Assembly (NCBI RefSeq): GCF_021654795.1
Contig: NZ_AP025344.1
Location: forward strand, 1,543,501-1,607,500
Direction: 5' to 3'
Length of the DNA stretch: 64,000 nucleotides
From: Paenibacillus dendritiformis
GTDB taxonomy: Bacteria > Bacillota > Bacilli > Paenibacillales > Paenibacillaceae
Shown: positions 50,528 to 60,801 of the stretch, one piece after another
Layout: every line of letters starts with the position of its first letter
How positions within the stretch are numbered: position 1 is the stretch's first letter
Translations under genes and position numbers: made by a program
The notes under the pieces: model-generated
Seen by the model: only the letters and a program-made list of their open reading frames with translations
The model's database searches: none
Told to the model about the DNA's origin: nothing

Positions 50528-51775
50528 ATGAAACAAATGATTGTTCACTGCGAGGAACAAGTCACGCAAATGGCATTGTTGGAACATGGTCGGCTCGTCG
50601 AATATGCAGTCGAACAGGCTACGGGAACTACGTCGGTCGGAAGCTTTTACAAGGGCCGCGTAGTGAATGTTCTTCCGGGAATGCAGGCTGCATTTGTGGA
50701 CATCGGTCAGAAGAAGAACGCATTTCTGTATGTTGATGATTGTTTGCACCCGCATTTGGAGAAGCAGCCGAAGCAGAAGCCTCCGATAACCAGCTTGCTT
50801 CGTGTTGGACAGGAGCTTATTGTCCAAGTGATGAAGGAGGCGCTGGGAGGCAAGGGCGCCCGTGTGACGACCCATTACTCGCTGCCAGGCCGCTATTCGG
50901 TCTATATGCCTAACGCCGATTATATCGGAGTATCCAAGAAGATTGAGCAGGAAGCGGAACGAACCCGCCTGAAGCAGCTTGCCGAAGAGCTGCGCGAGAA
51001 CGAGGAAGGCATGATTATCCGCACCGTGGCGGAGGGAGAGTCGCGAGAGACGCTGCAAGGCGATATCGAGACGCTTCGCGAGCTGTGGGAGCGAATTACG
51101 CTTCGTTCGGCGCAAGCGGAAGCGCCTGCCTTGCTGCACCATGATCTGAACATGGTGGAGCGGCTGGTGCGGGACGCCTTCTCGCGGGATGTCGATCAAC
51201 TGCTGATTGACAACGTCCGCCAAGCCGAGCGGTTACATACGTTCGTTCGATCGGTGGCCCCTGATTTGGAGAACCGGATTCATACGTATAGGGAAGCGGA
51301 GCCGTTGTTCCGGCGCTATCATGTCCAGGAACAGCTGGACAAGGCGTTCCAGCGCAAAACCTGGCTGGAAAGCGGCGGCTATTTGGTATGGGACCAGACG
51401 GAAGCTTTAACCGTTGTCGATGTGAACACGGGGAAATATACGGGGACAAGCCATCTCGAAGAGACCGTGTATACTACGAATATGGAAGCTGCGGAGGAAA
51501 TCGCGCGTCTCATCCGTCTGCGGGATATCGGAGGCATCATCATTGTCGATTTCATCGACATGGATACGGAAGAGCATCGGCAGCACGTGGTCGAACGGCT
51601 GGAGGCGATGATGAGGAAAGACAGGACGAAATGTCTTGTCGTCGGCTGGACGAAGCTTGGCCTGCTGGAGCTGACCCGCAAAAAAGTGCGGGAGCAGGTG
51701 ATGAACCAGTTCCTTCAGCCATGTTCCTCTTGCGGGGGAAGCGGATGGGAGCCTGCACAAATTCCCAGCCGTTAA
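50528..51775 (+). CDS. rng: Ribonuclease E/G family protein
   Basis: A 415-residue endoribonuclease. An S1 RNA-binding domain lies in the first 110 residues (GSFYKGRVVNVLPGMQAAFVDIGQKKNAFL). The catalytic core has TVVDVNTGKYTG and GGIIIVDFIDMD with the metal-binding aspartates. A CSSCGGSG zinc-link motif is at the end. It lacks the long E. coli RNase E tail and so is RNase G-like. ATG 50528 follows AGAGGTGA. It precedes rplU, as in many Firmicutes. Confidence 0.93.
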   Translation: MKQMIVHCEEQVTQMALLEHGRLVEYAVEQATGTTSVGSFYKGRVVNVLPGMQAAFVDIGQKKNAFLYVDDCLHPHLEKQPKQKPPITSLLRVGQELIVQVMKEALGGKGARVTTHYSLPGRYSVYMPNADYIGVSKKIEQEAERTRLKQLAEELRENEEGMIIRTVAEGESRETLQGDIETLRELWERITLRSAQAEAPALLHHDLNMVERLVRDAFSRDVDQLLIDNVRQAERLHTFVRSVAPDLENRIHTYREAEPLFRRYHVQEQLDKAFQRKTWLESGGYLVWDQTEALTVVDVNTGKYTGTSHLEETVYTTNMEAAEEIARLIRLRDIGGIIIVDFIDMDTEEHRQHVVERLEAMMRKDRTKCLVVGWTKLGLLELTRKKVREQVMNQFLQPCSSCGGSGWEPAQIPSR

Positions 51776-51789
51776 TGACACCCGAAAGG

Positions 51790-51818
51790 TTGTATTTTGT
51801 AATTAATTGTGCTACAAT
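51790..51818 (+). promoter_or_regulatory. Promoter of the rplU-prp-rpmA operon
   Basis: TTGTAT (51790) and TACAAT (51813) are separated by 17 bases. They lie just after rng and before the rplU leader. Confidence 0.65.
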
Positions 51819-51824
51819 CTATAA

Positions 51825-51940
51825 GTATGTGTCTAGTGAAGTTGCTTACACATGCTGTAACCGCTCCGGACAGGTTCCAAGCATGAGGCTGGAAGCAGCA
51901 TCATCACCTGATTCAGGCGAGTCTGAGACATGAGGAGGTG
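51825..51940 (+). ncRNA. Probable L21 leader RNA
   Basis: About 115 bases between the promoter and rplU can form stems (for example around GCTTGGAACC-type pairing and GTAACCGCTCC). An autoregulatory leader at this position is known in Bacilli. I could not match the consensus base by base. Confidence 0.45.
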
Positions 51941-51947
51941 CAACACA

Positions 51948-52259
51948 ATGTATGCAATTATCGAAACTGGCGGCAAGCAGTACAAAGTTCAAGCGGGCGA
52001 TGTATTGTACATCGAGAAGCTGAACGCTGCTGAAGGCGAGAGCGTAACATTCGATCGCGTATTGGCGGTATCGAAGGACGGCGGCCTCGTTACAGGCACA
52101 CCGGTTGTATCCGGCGCTGCGGTAACGGCGAAGGTAGAGAAGCATGGAAAAGGCGCGAAAATTGTCGTGTACAAGTACAAAGCGAAAAAGAACTACCGTC
52201 GCAAGCAAGGTCATCGCCAACCGTACACAAAAGTAACGATCGAGAACATTCAGGCGTAA
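51948..52259 (+). CDS. rplU: 50S ribosomal protein L21
   Basis: 103 residues, with [18 protein letters not shown] at the start and [17 protein letters not shown] at the end, the typical L21 ends. ATG 51948 follows TGAGGAGGTG; a longer frame upstream covers only the leader. It is the first gene of the rplU-prp-rpmA operon. Confidence 0.98.
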   Translation: MYAIIETGGKQYKVQAGDVLYIEKLNAAEGESVTFDRVLAVSKDGGLVTGTPVVSGAAVTAKVEKHGKGAKIVVYKYKAKKNYRRKQGHRQPYTKVTIENIQA

Positions 52260-52269
52260 GAGGTGCCGG

Positions 52270-52605
52270 ATGATTCGCGTTACAATTAGGCGGAAGCCGG
52301 ATCGATCTATCGCGGGCTTCTCGATTGAGGGCCACGCGGATTATGCTCCCCATGGGGAAGACATCGTATGTGCGGGTGTCTCGGCCGTGTCGGTGGGCGC
52401 AGCCAATGCCATTGAGGTTCTGACTGGCGTCGAACTGGAGTGCGAGATGAAGGACGGCTTTTTGAGCGGAACGGTTCCGTTCATCGAGCGGAAGGACATC
52501 GAAGCGCAGGTTCAGTTGCTGCTGGAATCGATGATCATTGGGTTGCAAAGTATCGAAGCTTCATACGAATCGTATCTTCAAATAGAAGAACTAATGACAA
52601 CATAA
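52270..52605 (+). CDS. prp: Ribosomal-processing cysteine protease Prp
   Basis: A 111-residue protease (YsxB family) with the catalytic pair His in [11 protein letters not shown] and Cys in [15 protein letters not shown]. It removes the N-terminal extension of L27 in Firmicutes. The substrate encoded next door has exactly such an extension, so the pair is consistent. It lies 10 bases after rplU. Confidence 0.95.
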   Translation: MIRVTIRRKPDRSIAGFSIEGHADYAPHGEDIVCAGVSAVSVGAANAIEVLTGVELECEMKDGFLSGTVPFIERKDIEAQVQLLLESMIIGLQSIEASYESYLQIEELMTT

Positions 52606-52619
52606 AGGAGGTAGACAAC

Positions 52620-52931
52620 ATGTTGAAACTGAATCTTCAGTTGTTCGCATCCAAGAAGGGCGTAGGCTCCACGAAGAACGGCCGTGACAGTATTTCCAAG
52701 CGTCTTGGCGTGAAGCGCGCAGACGGCCAAGTGGTTACAGCCGGCAGCATCTTGGTCCGCCAACGCGGCACGAAGGTCCATCCAGGCAACAACGTGGGCA
52801 TCGGCAAAGATGACACGCTGTTCGCAAAAGTGGAAGGCGTCGTGAAGTTCGAACGATGGGGTCGCGACCGTAAAAAAGTGAGCGTCTACCCGGTGGAAGC
52901 TGCACCTGTTGCAGCAGCTGTGGAGAACTAA
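52620..52931 (+). CDS. rpmA: 50S ribosomal protein L27 with cleavable N-terminus
   Basis: 103 residues. The start [17 protein letters not shown] contains the Prp site after LQLF, so the mature protein begins ASKKG. The body [17 protein letters not shown] and [15 protein letters not shown] core is standard L27. ATG 52620 follows AAAGGAGG. A strong terminator ends the operon. Confidence 0.98.
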   Translation: MLKLNLQLFASKKGVGSTKNGRDSISKRLGVKRADGQVVTAGSILVRQRGTKVHPGNNVGIGKDDTLFAKVEGVVKFERWGRDRKKVSVYPVEAAPVAAAVEN

Positions 52932-52942
52932 GACGATAGAAG

Positions 52943-52974
52943 AAACCCTCGGCTAGTGCCGAGGGTTTTTTTTA
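52943..52974 (+). terminator. Terminator of the ribosomal protein operon
   Basis: CCCTCGG pairs with CCGAGGG, followed by eight T. Confidence 0.95.
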
Positions 52975-53084
52975 ACCGGCTGCGGCTCATTTTTCTTGGA
53001 CGCCCTCCCTTGCGCATGATATACTGAAGATTGGGGAGTCTGTACATAAATGGAAGAACGGAATGATGAGCGGGGAGCCGGAAT

Positions 53085-53840
53085 ATGAATAGTTTGCGAT
53101 TGAAGCTGGGAGGCTGCATCGCGGCAGCGGCTGCATGCGCCGTCACTGTCATTGGATGGCCTTTATCATTCACTTGGAGATTCGTGCTAATTCTCGTCAT
53201 GGCGGTGATGTTGAGCCTCTGCGGGTTCTTGTTATACCGGGAAGAGCGGGTGCGGCGGGAGCGTGTGGAGCGTTCTCTGGCGACGTCTGCCCTCCAGCTG
53301 ATGAACCATCAGCGCCATGACTGGATGAATGATCTGCAATTGGTGTACGGTTATGTTCGATTGAAGAAGTTCGATAAATTGCCGGAATGTGTAGAGACTA
53401 TAAAAGAGCGAATGGCGGAGGAAAGCCGGATTGCCAAGCTCGGCGTGCCGGAGCTGGTGATGTTCCTGATGCAGCAGCGGCTGTCCGGCAGCATGATGCC
53501 GCTCCGGATCGAGATACCGGAACCGATTGAATTGAACCGGATGGATTTGTCCGTCGATCCGTGCAAGCTGTCCGAGTCGGTTATGGCTTCCGTTCAAGCG
53601 TTTCGCTTTGCGGCGAAGGCCCCGAATGACGGGATGAATCCGCTAAGCGTCGAATTTGCCAAGGAGGACGGCCGGCTCGTCATTTGCTATCAATACGAGG
53701 GCATCTTATCGAATCCGGATGAAGTGGAATCCAAATTGAAGCATATCGCGTCTGTAGGCGGCCTGCGGCTGGAGCGATCGTCAGCGCAGCAGAACGAAGA
53801 GCACGAAGCCTACCGCATTGTCGTGCCTTGCAACGCATAA
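53085..53840 (+). CDS. spo0B: Spo0B-like sporulation phosphotransferase
   Basis: A 251-residue protein. Two hydrophobic N-terminal segments are followed by the phosphotransfer helix with the active histidine in NHQRHDWMNDLQLVYGYV and a second helix (RLKKFDKLPECVETIKERM). The C-terminal half is a degenerate ATPase-like fold. In the phosphorelay Spo0B passes phosphate from Spo0F to Spo0A. The position before obgE is the standard one. Confidence 0.88.
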   Translation: MNSLRLKLGGCIAAAAACAVTVIGWPLSFTWRFVLILVMAVMLSLCGFLLYREERVRRERVERSLATSALQLMNHQRHDWMNDLQLVYGYVRLKKFDKLPECVETIKERMAEESRIAKLGVPELVMFLMQQRLSGSMMPLRIEIPEPIELNRMDLSVDPCKLSESVMASVQAFRFAAKAPNDGMNPLSVEFAKEDGRLVICYQYEGILSNPDEVESKLKHIASVGGLRLERSSAQQNEEHEAYRIVVPCNA

Positions 53841-53852
53841 TGGGGTGACAGC

Positions 53853-55166
53853 ATGTTTGTAGATAAGACGAAAATATACGTAAAAGGCGGCGATGGAGGC
53901 GACGGTCTCGTCGCGTTCCGCCGGGAGAAGTATGTCGCGATGGGCGGACCGGCCGGCGGCGACGGCGGAAATGGCGGGGACGTCATTTTTCGCGTTGACG
54001 AAGGTTTGCGCACACTGGTTGATTTCCGCTACCAGAAGCACTTTAAGGCCAGCCGCGGGGAGAAGGGGCGGAACAAGAGCCAGCATGGCGCCAATGCGGA
54101 GCATATGATTGTGCGGGTTCCGCCGGGAACGGTCGTTATCGATGATGACACCCAAGAGGTTATCGCCGATCTGACCCGCCACGGGCAAGAGGTTGTCGTC
54201 GCCAAGGGCGGACGCGGAGGCAGAGGAAATATGCGCTTCGCCACCCCGGCGAATCCGGCGCCGGAGCTGGCGGAGCATGGGGAAGAAGGTCAGGAGCGCT
54301 GGGTCGTGCTGGAACTTAAGGTGATGGCGGATGTCGGCCTGGTCGGATTCCCTAGCGTCGGCAAATCGACGCTTCTGTCCGTCGTGTCGGGGGCGAAGCC
54401 GAAGATCGGCGCCTATCATTTCACGACGATTACCCCGAATCTGGGGGTCGTGGACATCGGGGACGGGCGAAGCTTCGTGATGGCGGACCTGCCGGGCCTG
54501 ATCGAGGGCGCCAGCGAAGGAGTCGGATTGGGACATGAATTTCTCCGCCATATCGAACGTACCCGGATTATTATCCACGTCGTGGACATGGCGGGAACCG
54601 AAGGGCGCGATCCGTTCGACGATTGGGTCAAAATTAACGATGAGCTGAAACAATACAACGAGAAGCTGGCGGAACGCCCGCAGATCGTGGCCGCGAATAA
54701 AATGGACATGCCTCAGGCGGAAGAGAACCTGGAAGCGTTCCGCGAGCAGGTGCGGGGCCTGAAGGGCGAGGAGGTTGAGATTATGCCGATCTCCTCCTTG
54801 ACGAAGCAGGGAATCCAGGAGCTGCTCTACAAGGCTATGGATATGCTGGAACGTCTTCCGGAGACGCATGTCGAAGAGGTCGCCGACGTCGAGGAGCGCA
54901 AAATCTACCGCTATAAGAAGAAAGAGGAGAAGCCTTCCTTCACGATCCGGCGGGAGAATGACGCGTTCGTCGTCGAGAGCGAGGCGATTGAAGGCATGTT
55001 GAAGCGGATGCAGATGACCTCGCATGACGCGATTCTGCGGTTCGCGCGCACGCTTCGCCGCATGGGAGTGGATGAAGAGCTGCGCAAGCGCGGCGCAGAG
55101 GACGGCACCATCATCCGGATCGGCGACTTCGAGTTCGAATTCGTCGAAGGCAGCAGCTACTATTGA
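53853..55166 (+). CDS. obgE: Obg-family GTPase
   Basis: A 437-residue GTPase. The glycine-rich Obg fold ([18 protein letters not shown]) covers residues 1-158. The G domain has [25 protein letters not shown] and NKMD. A C-terminal OCT domain ends the protein. It acts in ribosome assembly and stress response and is needed for sporulation. ATG 53853 lies 12 bases after spo0B. Confidence 0.97.
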   Translation: MFVDKTKIYVKGGDGGDGLVAFRREKYVAMGGPAGGDGGNGGDVIFRVDEGLRTLVDFRYQKHFKASRGEKGRNKSQHGANAEHMIVRVPPGTVVIDDDTQEVIADLTRHGQEVVVAKGGRGGRGNMRFATPANPAPELAEHGEEGQERWVVLELKVMADVGLVGFPSVGKSTLLSVVSGAKPKIGAYHFTTITPNLGVVDIGDGRSFVMADLPGLIEGASEGVGLGHEFLRHIERTRIIIHVVDMAGTEGRDPFDDWVKINDELKQYNEKLAERPQIVAANKMDMPQAEENLEAFREQVRGLKGEEVEIMPISSLTKQGIQELLYKAMDMLERLPETHVEEVADVEERKIYRYKKKEEKPSFTIRRENDAFVVESEAIEGMLKRMQMTSHDAILRFARTLRRMGVDEELRKRGAEDGTIIRIGDFEFEFVEGSSYY

Positions 55167-55178
55167 GGATATAAGGAA

Positions 55179-55212
55179 GACCGCAGGCCTTGATGCAGGC
55201 ATGCGGTCTTTT
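55179..55212. terminator. Terminator between obgE and the aldo/keto reductase gene
   Basis: GACCGCA pairs with TGCGGTC, followed by TTTTC. It separates converging genes. Confidence 0.7.
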
Positions 55213-55214
55213 CG

Positions 55215-56078
55215 CTATCGTCCCTGCCCCGGGGAAGGGGTGCCATGCGCATCCAGCTTCGCGAGATCTTCCGAAGCCAGGCGAAGCCGGACCGCCTGAG
55301 CGCTGTCGCGGATCGATTGCGGCCGGGTCGCTCCCGGAATCGGAAGCAACTGCGGGGAGCGGGAGAGCAACCATGCCAGCACGATCTGGTATGGGCTCGC
55401 TTCATAGGCGCTGGCCAGCTCCTGCAGCAGCGGGTCCTGCTGCAATCTGGACGATTGCCCCGGGCCTCCGAACGGACTGTAAGCGACGAACAGAATCCGG
55501 CGCGATTCGCAGAAGGCAAGCACGTCCGAGGAGCTTCGGTCGAACAAGTGGTAACGATTCTGAATTGCCGCTACGCTGGCGATGTGCAGGGCCGCCTCGC
55601 ATTCGGCCACCGAGACATTGGACAGGCCCAGATGCTCGATTTTGCCTTCCTCCTGCAGCCGGCTCAACTCCCCGAACGATTCCTCGAACGGAACGTCCGG
55701 ATCCGGGGCATGCAAGTAATACAGAGGATGCGCGTCTCTCCGCAGCAGGAGGAGGCTGCGTTCGCAGGCGGCGCGCAGCGATCGCGGATGTCCGCTCCGG
55801 ATCCAGGCGCCGTCCGGGCGCGCCAGCCCGGACTTGGTGGCGATGATGCACCCGGGAGCCGGCGGGAGCGTGTCCGCGAACAACTGCTCATTATGACCGA
55901 GATCATGCTCATTCAAGCTGTAGGTATCTGCCGTATCGAAAAAAGTGATGCCGTTCTCCCAGGCCTCTTTAATCGTGCTCATGGCCTGTTCCTGATCCGG
56001 CCTTCCCGGCACGGAAAGCGGAGCTCCGCCGAAGCCGATAGCCGAGATCCGGTAGGAGCCCAATTTTTGGTGATGCAT
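55215..56078 (-). CDS. Aldo/keto reductase
   Basis: A 287-residue NADPH-dependent oxidoreductase. It has IGFGGAPLSV near the start, the catalytic Asp-Tyr in FFDTADTYS, Lys in IATKSGLA, His in YYLHAPDPDVP, the cofactor-binding part (GLSNVS, QNRYHLFDR) and IPGATRPQSI near the end. The substrate is unknown. ATG 56078 follows AAGGAAGGTGG. It is a separate transcription unit opposite to its neighbours. Confidence 0.9.
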   Translation of the reverse strand: MHHQKLGSYRISAIGFGGAPLSVPGRPDQEQAMSTIKEAWENGITFFDTADTYSLNEHDLGHNEQLFADTLPPAPGCIIATKSGLARPDGAWIRSGHPRSLRAACERSLLLLRRDAHPLYYLHAPDPDVPFEESFGELSRLQEEGKIEHLGLSNVSVAECEAALHIASVAAIQNRYHLFDRSSSDVLAFCESRRILFVAYSPFGGPGQSSRLQQDPLLQELASAYEASPYQIVLAWLLSRSPQLLPIPGATRPQSIRDSAQAVRLRLASEDLAKLDAHGTPSPGQGR

Positions 56079-56335
56079 CGATATCCACCTTCCTTAGTCA
56101 TCATTCATCCCGGCCAAGGATGCCGGAAGAGCAGCGTTAGGTTTATAGGCATATACGTTCAAATTGGGAAAAAGTTACGGTTGGCGAATGTGATCGTTAA
56201 CCGATCGTTGACCGCTGAAAGGCTGCGCAAATAGGGGCTGCCTTGGCTTGCTGCTTGGCATGATATCCTTTAATATGATGCTAGCAGCAGCTTTATCGCA
56301 TATACAATCCAGTAGAAGCGGAGAAGTGAACAACT

Positions 56336-57463
56336 GTGGAACCGGGAAAAAAACCGTTATACGCTCTTATCATAGACGATATAAAGCGGAAAATAGAAGT
56401 GGGGAGATATATTGCCGATCAGCAGATTCCGACGGAAATGGAGCTGGCCGCTCAGTTCGGGGTGAGCCGCATTACATCCAAGCGCGCCCTGCTTGAGCTG
56501 GAACGGAGCGGGTATATTTACCGCAAGCGGGGAAGCGGCAGCTTCGTCAAAGAGCGTGCCGGGGACAAGGAAGGACTGCTTGGCGGCACATCGGGAGCGC
56601 GGCAGCGAATCATTTCGCTTATACTGCCCTATATGGCGGCGAACGGTCATTTGGATTATATAAGGGGAGCGACGGAATATTCGGAGAGCCAAGGCTACTA
56701 TTTGAGCATTCATTGTACAGACTGGAGTCCCGAGAAGGAAAAGGAATTGCTGACACGCCTTCCGAAGGATGGATTCTCGGGCATCATATTGTACCCGATT
56801 AGCTCTATCCATAACATGGAGATGCTTAATCTGCTCTATCTCGACCAATATCCGCTTGTGACGATGGACCAATATTACGACAGCATCCGGGTTCCGAGCG
56901 TATGCTCCGATAATTTCCGCGGCGGATATATGGCGGCCCACAAGTTAATCCAGCTGGGCCATCGGCGCATCGCCTTCGTGTCAAGCATCGGCATCGAGTA
57001 CCGGAGTTCGGTTCGCGATCGTTACTTCGGCTACTGCCAGGCGCTTAAGGACGGAGGCCTTCCAAGCGTCGCCGAGTTGGTCATCACCGATTTCTACCGG
57101 CAGGTGAACGCGGATAACAAGGAGGCCTTCTACGCGGAGATGATTCAGAAGCTCTTGGCCAAAAAAGCGACGGCAATTCAAGCCGAGCATGACGAACTGG
57201 CGCTCGATCTGCTGAGAGCTTGCTTGGCATCGAATATCCAGGTGCCGGAGCAGGTGTCGATCGTCGGCTTCGACGACGAGGAAGCGTCGCGGCATTGCGA
57301 TGTTCCCCTCGCGACCGTGCTGCAAAATAAGTACGAGATTGGACGCCGGGCAGCGCAAGCCGTCATTGATGCGGTCGAACGGCGGAAGCCGGAGGAGCGG
57401 CGGATGCTGGTTCCGATTCAGCTGCAGGAAAGGCAATCGATAGGCCCCTATACCTGCGGTTGA
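56336..57463 (+). CDS. GntR/LacI-type transcription regulator (AraR-like)
   Basis: A 375-residue protein with an N-terminal GntR winged helix (IPTEMELAAQFGVSRITSKRALLELERSGYIYRKRGSG) and a C-terminal periplasmic-binding-type effector domain (FSGIILYPISS, FRGGYMAAHKLIQLGHRRIAF, VSIVGFDDEE). This is the AraR design, used for sugar-responsive control. The start is GTG 56336 with AGAAGTG-like support. Its targets are not in the window; the divergent aldo/keto reductase gene is a possible one. Confidence 0.85.
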   Translation: MEPGKKPLYALIIDDIKRKIEVGRYIADQQIPTEMELAAQFGVSRITSKRALLELERSGYIYRKRGSGSFVKERAGDKEGLLGGTSGARQRIISLILPYMAANGHLDYIRGATEYSESQGYYLSIHCTDWSPEKEKELLTRLPKDGFSGIILYPISSIHNMEMLNLLYLDQYPLVTMDQYYDSIRVPSVCSDNFRGGYMAAHKLIQLGHRRIAFVSSIGIEYRSSVRDRYFGYCQALKDGGLPSVAELVITDFYRQVNADNKEAFYAEMIQKLLAKKATAIQAEHDELALDLLRACLASNIQVPEQVSIVGFDDEEASRHCDVPLATVLQNKYEIGRRAAQAVIDAVERRKPEERRMLVPIQLQERQSIGPYTCG

Positions 57464-57623
57464 ATATGGTTGTAAGCGGAAACAAGGTAAAAATAGGCAA
57501 TTTACTTCCCGACGCTTGCGGATAGAATAACCCGTAAAAAATATTCCACGGCAATATCAAGTCTATGGATATTGATCTTCCTTACATAACATGTCACTTG
57601 AAAATTATCATACAGAAGAGCAT

Positions 57624-57660
57624 GAGCCTCATCCCGCAATTGGCCGGATGGGGCTTTTCT
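57624..57660 (+). terminator. Terminator upstream of pheB
   Basis: AGCCTCATCC pairs with GGATGGGGCT, followed by TTTCT. Confidence 0.75.
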
Positions 57661-57762
57661 GTGATTCGGGAAAAAACAAAGTTAAAACGAAGGAAAAAGG
57701 CATTTGATTATCGTACAATTCGTGTATAATGAATCCAATTTTAATTGTTGACTCTTCTCCTA

Positions 57763-57792
57763 TTGCCAATCCGCATACGAATCCGCTATAAT
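57763..57792 (+). promoter_or_regulatory. Probable promoter of the pheB-hom-thr operon
   Basis: TTGCCA and TATAAT lie 18 bases apart, 44 bases before the start codon of pheB. Confidence 0.6.
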
Positions 57793-57835
57793 GTCCTCTA
57801 TAAGAAAACAAAAGTCTTTTTACGGAGGACTGCAC

Positions 57836-58273
57836 ATGGCAGAGCGATACTACTTGGTACGGGAAGATATTTTACCGGATGCGGTGGTCAAGACGGTACG
57901 GGCGAAGCAGCTGCTCGCCGCCGGAGAGGTCAAGACCGTTCACGAGGCTGCGGAGCGGGTCGAGCTAAGCCGCAGCGCGTTCTATAAGTATAAAGACGGC
58001 ATTTTTCCGCTGAACCAACTGGAGCGGGAGCGCATCGTGACGATTTCGCTGGATTTGGAGCACCGATCGGGCATCCTCTCGAAGGTGCTCAGCTCGGTGG
58101 CCGCTTTCGAGGGCAACGTGCTCACGATCCACCAGACGATTCCGCTGCAGGGGATGGCGAATGTGGTTCTCTCGGTGGAGACATCCCTGATTGCCGAACC
58201 GTTCGGCATGATGCTTGAGACGTTGCGCGACATTTCGGGCGTGAAGCGGGTACAGGTTATCGGGCAAGGATGA
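57836..58273 (+). CDS. pheB: ACT-domain protein PheB
   Basis: A 145-residue protein with an N-terminal helix-turn-helix-like part (VHEAAERVELSRSAFYKYKDG) and a C-terminal ACT domain (ISLDLEHRSGILSKVLSSVA). It is annotated in Bacilli as PheB or UPF0735 and accompanies aromatic or threonine amino-acid genes. ACT domains bind amino acids, so an effector-sensing role is likely. ATG 57836 follows ACGGAGGA. It heads the hom-thrC-thrB operon. Confidence 0.9.
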   Translation: MAERYYLVREDILPDAVVKTVRAKQLLAAGEVKTVHEAAERVELSRSAFYKYKDGIFPLNQLERERIVTISLDLEHRSGILSKVLSSVAAFEGNVLTIHQTIPLQGMANVVLSVETSLIAEPFGMMLETLRDISGVKRVQVIGQG

Positions 58274-58391
58274 GACGGGCCGCTTGCCGGCGCAGGCCAT
58301 GAACGCGGGACATGAGCGGGTGGCCACTGGACATAATATTTCTTTTTCAATACACATAGACAGATTGCGTGATGCGAAGGGGAGGAACGAG

Positions 58392-59678
58392 ATGAAGCCA
58401 ATCAAAGTAGGACTTTTGGGGCTGGGCACCGTAGGCACGGGTGTCGTTCGCATTGTTGAAGCCTATCAGGAGGATCTGGCGAGCCAGGTCGGATCGCCGA
58501 TTCGGATCGGGAAGGTGCTCGTCAAAGATATGAGCAAGTCCCGCAGCATTCATGTGCCGGATCATTTGCTTACGGAAGATGCGCGGGATATTATCGACGA
58601 TCCGGAGATCGACGTCGTTGTCGAGGTGATGGGCGGCATCGAGCCGACCAAGGCGTACATTATGGAGGCGTTGGATCGCGGCAAGCATGTCGTGACCGCG
58701 AATAAAGATCTGATCGCGCTCCACGGGCGGGAGATCAAGGCGAAGGCGAAGGAGAAGCGCTGCGATGTGTTCTACGAGGCGAGCGTCGCCGGCGGCATTC
58801 CAATCATTCGCACGCTGATGGAAGGCTTCTCTTCCGACCGGATTACGAAGATTATGGGGATCGTCAACGGGACGACCAATTATATTTTATCGAAGATGAG
58901 CCAGGAAGGGGCCGGCTATGAAGAGGTGCTGCAGGAAGCGCAGCAGCTCGGCTATGCCGAAGCGGATCCGACCTCGGATGTGGAAGGGCTGGACGCGGCG
59001 CGCAAGATGGCGATTCTCGCGACGCTAGGCTTCCATGCGGACGTCTCTCTGGAAGACGTGGAAGTGCGCGGCATCTCCCGGATCAAGAAGGAAGATATCG
59101 CTTTTGCCAAAAAATTGGGCTATGAAATGAAGCTGCTGGGCATCGCTGAACGGCAGGATGATCAGATTAGCGTCGTCGTGCAGCCGACCATGGTCAGCAC
59201 GGCGCATCCGCTCGCAGCGGTGAACGGCGTGTTCAATGCGGTCTATGTGTATGGGGAAGCCGTAGGCGAGACGATGTTCTATGGTCCGGGCGCCGGCGAG
59301 ATGCCGACGGCCACCTCGATCGTGGCGGATCTGGTCGCGGTCATCAAGAACATGAAGCTGGGCGTCAACGGACAGCGCGCCCTGACTCCATACAAGGAGA
59401 AGAAGCTTAAATCCGACGAACAGATTGCTTATAAAAACTTCATCCTGCTGCACGTCGAAGACAAGGCAGGAGTGCTGGCGCAAATTACGCAAGTGTTCGC
59501 CGAGTATGATGTGAGCCTCGATTCGGTCGTGCAGCAGCCAAATCCGAACAACCCGGATGCGGAAATTATCATTATTACGCATTATGCCAGCCGGGCGAGC
59601 ATGAATAAGGTATTTGAACATTTCGAACATCTGTCTGTTATCAAGTCGATTAAGAGCGCTTATCGGGTCGAAGGTTGA
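58392..59678 (+). CDS. hom: Homoserine dehydrogenase
   Basis: A 428-residue enzyme that reduces aspartate semialdehyde to homoserine. It shows the NAD(P)-binding [15 protein letters not shown], the catalytic region [11 protein letters not shown] and [14 protein letters not shown], and NGTTNYIL, with a C-terminal ACT domain ([21 protein letters not shown]) for threonine feedback. ATG 58392 follows GGGGAGG. It is followed closely by thrC and thrB. Confidence 0.97.
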   Translation: MKPIKVGLLGLGTVGTGVVRIVEAYQEDLASQVGSPIRIGKVLVKDMSKSRSIHVPDHLLTEDARDIIDDPEIDVVVEVMGGIEPTKAYIMEALDRGKHVVTANKDLIALHGREIKAKAKEKRCDVFYEASVAGGIPIIRTLMEGFSSDRITKIMGIVNGTTNYILSKMSQEGAGYEEVLQEAQQLGYAEADPTSDVEGLDAARKMAILATLGFHADVSLEDVEVRGISRIKKEDIAFAKKLGYEMKLLGIAERQDDQISVVVQPTMVSTAHPLAAVNGVFNAVYVYGEAVGETMFYGPGAGEMPTATSIVADLVAVIKNMKLGVNGQRALTPYKEKKLKSDEQIAYKNFILLHVEDKAGVLAQITQVFAEYDVSLDSVVQQPNPNNPDAEIIIITHYASRASMNKVFEHFEHLSVIKSIKSAYRVEG

Positions 59679-59733
59679 TCGAGCGGCTCCGCATGAATCG
59701 GTTGAATCCATACGCAAAGAGGGGAAACAAGAA

Positions 59734-60801
59734 ATGAGATATATGGGATTGCTGGAGACCTACAAGCGCTATTTGCCGGTTAACGAAAATACGCCCATGC
59801 TGACGCTGCAGGAAGGCAATACGCCGCTCATTCGGGCGGAGCGCCTGTCGGAAGAGCTCGGGCTGGATATGTATTTGAAATATGAAGGCTTGAATCCGAC
59901 CGGATCCTTCAAGGATCGCGGGATGGTCATGGCCGTAGCGAAGGCGATGGAAGAAGGGAGCCGCACGATTATGTGCGCCTCGACCGGCAACACGTCCGCG
60001 GCCGCGGCGGCCTATGCCGCCCGGGGAGGATTGAACTGCATCGTGCTGATCCCGAACAATAACATTGCGCTTGGCAAGCTGGCTCAAGCGATGATTTACG
60101 GGGCGAAAGTGATTGCCATCGAGGGCAATTTCGACCGGGCGCTGGAGATCGTGCGCGAGATTACGGCGAAGCATCCGATTACGCTCGTCAATTCGGTCAA
60201 CCCATACCGGATCGAGGGACAGAAGACAGCGGCCTTCGAGGTGTGCGATCAATTGGGGGCCGCTCCGGACGTGCTCGCCATTCCGGTCGGAAATGCGGGC
60301 AATATTTCCGCTTACTGGAAAGGGTTTAAGGAATATCATGCGGCAGGCCATACGGATCGGCTGCCGAGGATGGTCGGCTTCGAAGCGGAAGGCGCCATGG
60401 CGATTGTGAAGGGCGAGCCGATTCCGAACCCGGAAACATTGGCGACGGCCATCCGCATCGGGAATCCGGCTAGCTGGAAGACCGCTGTCGAGGCGGCCGA
60501 GCAATCCGGCGGCCAGATCAATTACGTGACCGACGATCAAATTATCGAAGCGTATCAGCTTCTGGCGGCGAGAGAAGGCGTCTTCGCCGAGCCGGCCTCG
60601 GCTGCCTCGGTGGCCGGCGTGCTGAAGCTGCACCGGGAAGGTTACTTCAACGGCGGAGAATCGGTCGTATGCGTGCTGACCGGACATGGGCTCAAGGATC
60701 CGAACATCGCCATCCAGACGGCGGCGAAGGAGCCGCTCGTCGTACCGGACACGGAGGAAGCGGTCATGACGGCGATTCGCGAGCTGGAGGGTGGACAATA
60801 A
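59734..60801 (+). CDS. thrC: Threonine synthase
   Basis: A 355-residue PLP enzyme converting O-phosphohomoserine to threonine. The PLP lysine lies in [11 protein letters not shown], and the phosphate-binding loop is in [14 protein letters not shown] 59734 follows AGAGGGG; an in-frame start at 59614 inside hom is rejected. Its stop overlaps the start of thrB by one base (TAATG). Confidence 0.97.
   Translation: MRYMGLLETYKRYLPVNENTPMLTLQEGNTPLIRAERLSEELGLDMYLKYEGLNPTGSFKDRGMVMAVAKAMEEGSRTIMCASTGNTSAAAAAYAARGGLNCIVLIPNNNIALGKLAQAMIYGAKVIAIEGNFDRALEIVREITAKHPITLVNSVNPYRIEGQKTAAFEVCDQLGAAPDVLAIPVGNAGNISAYWKGFKEYHAAGHTDRLPRMVGFEAEGAMAIVKGEPIPNPETLATAIRIGNPASWKTAVEAAEQSGGQINYVTDDQIIEAYQLLAAREGVFAEPASAASVAGVLKLHREGYFNGGESVVCVLTGHGLKDPNIAIQTAAKEPLVVPDTEEAVMTAIRELEGGQ

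Larger units (their letters stand above)
57464..57835. other. Intergenic region with terminator and promoters before pheB
   Basis: No gene is seen. It holds the terminator at 57624 and two promoter-like pairs: TTGATT/TATAAT (57704/57725, 15-base spacer) and TTGCCA/TATAAT (57763/57787). Confidence 0.6.

Noticed and set aside
55245..56234. Long + strand frames opposite the aldo/keto reductase
   Set aside because: High-GC shadow frames; the minus strand has clear family motifs and a ribosome site.
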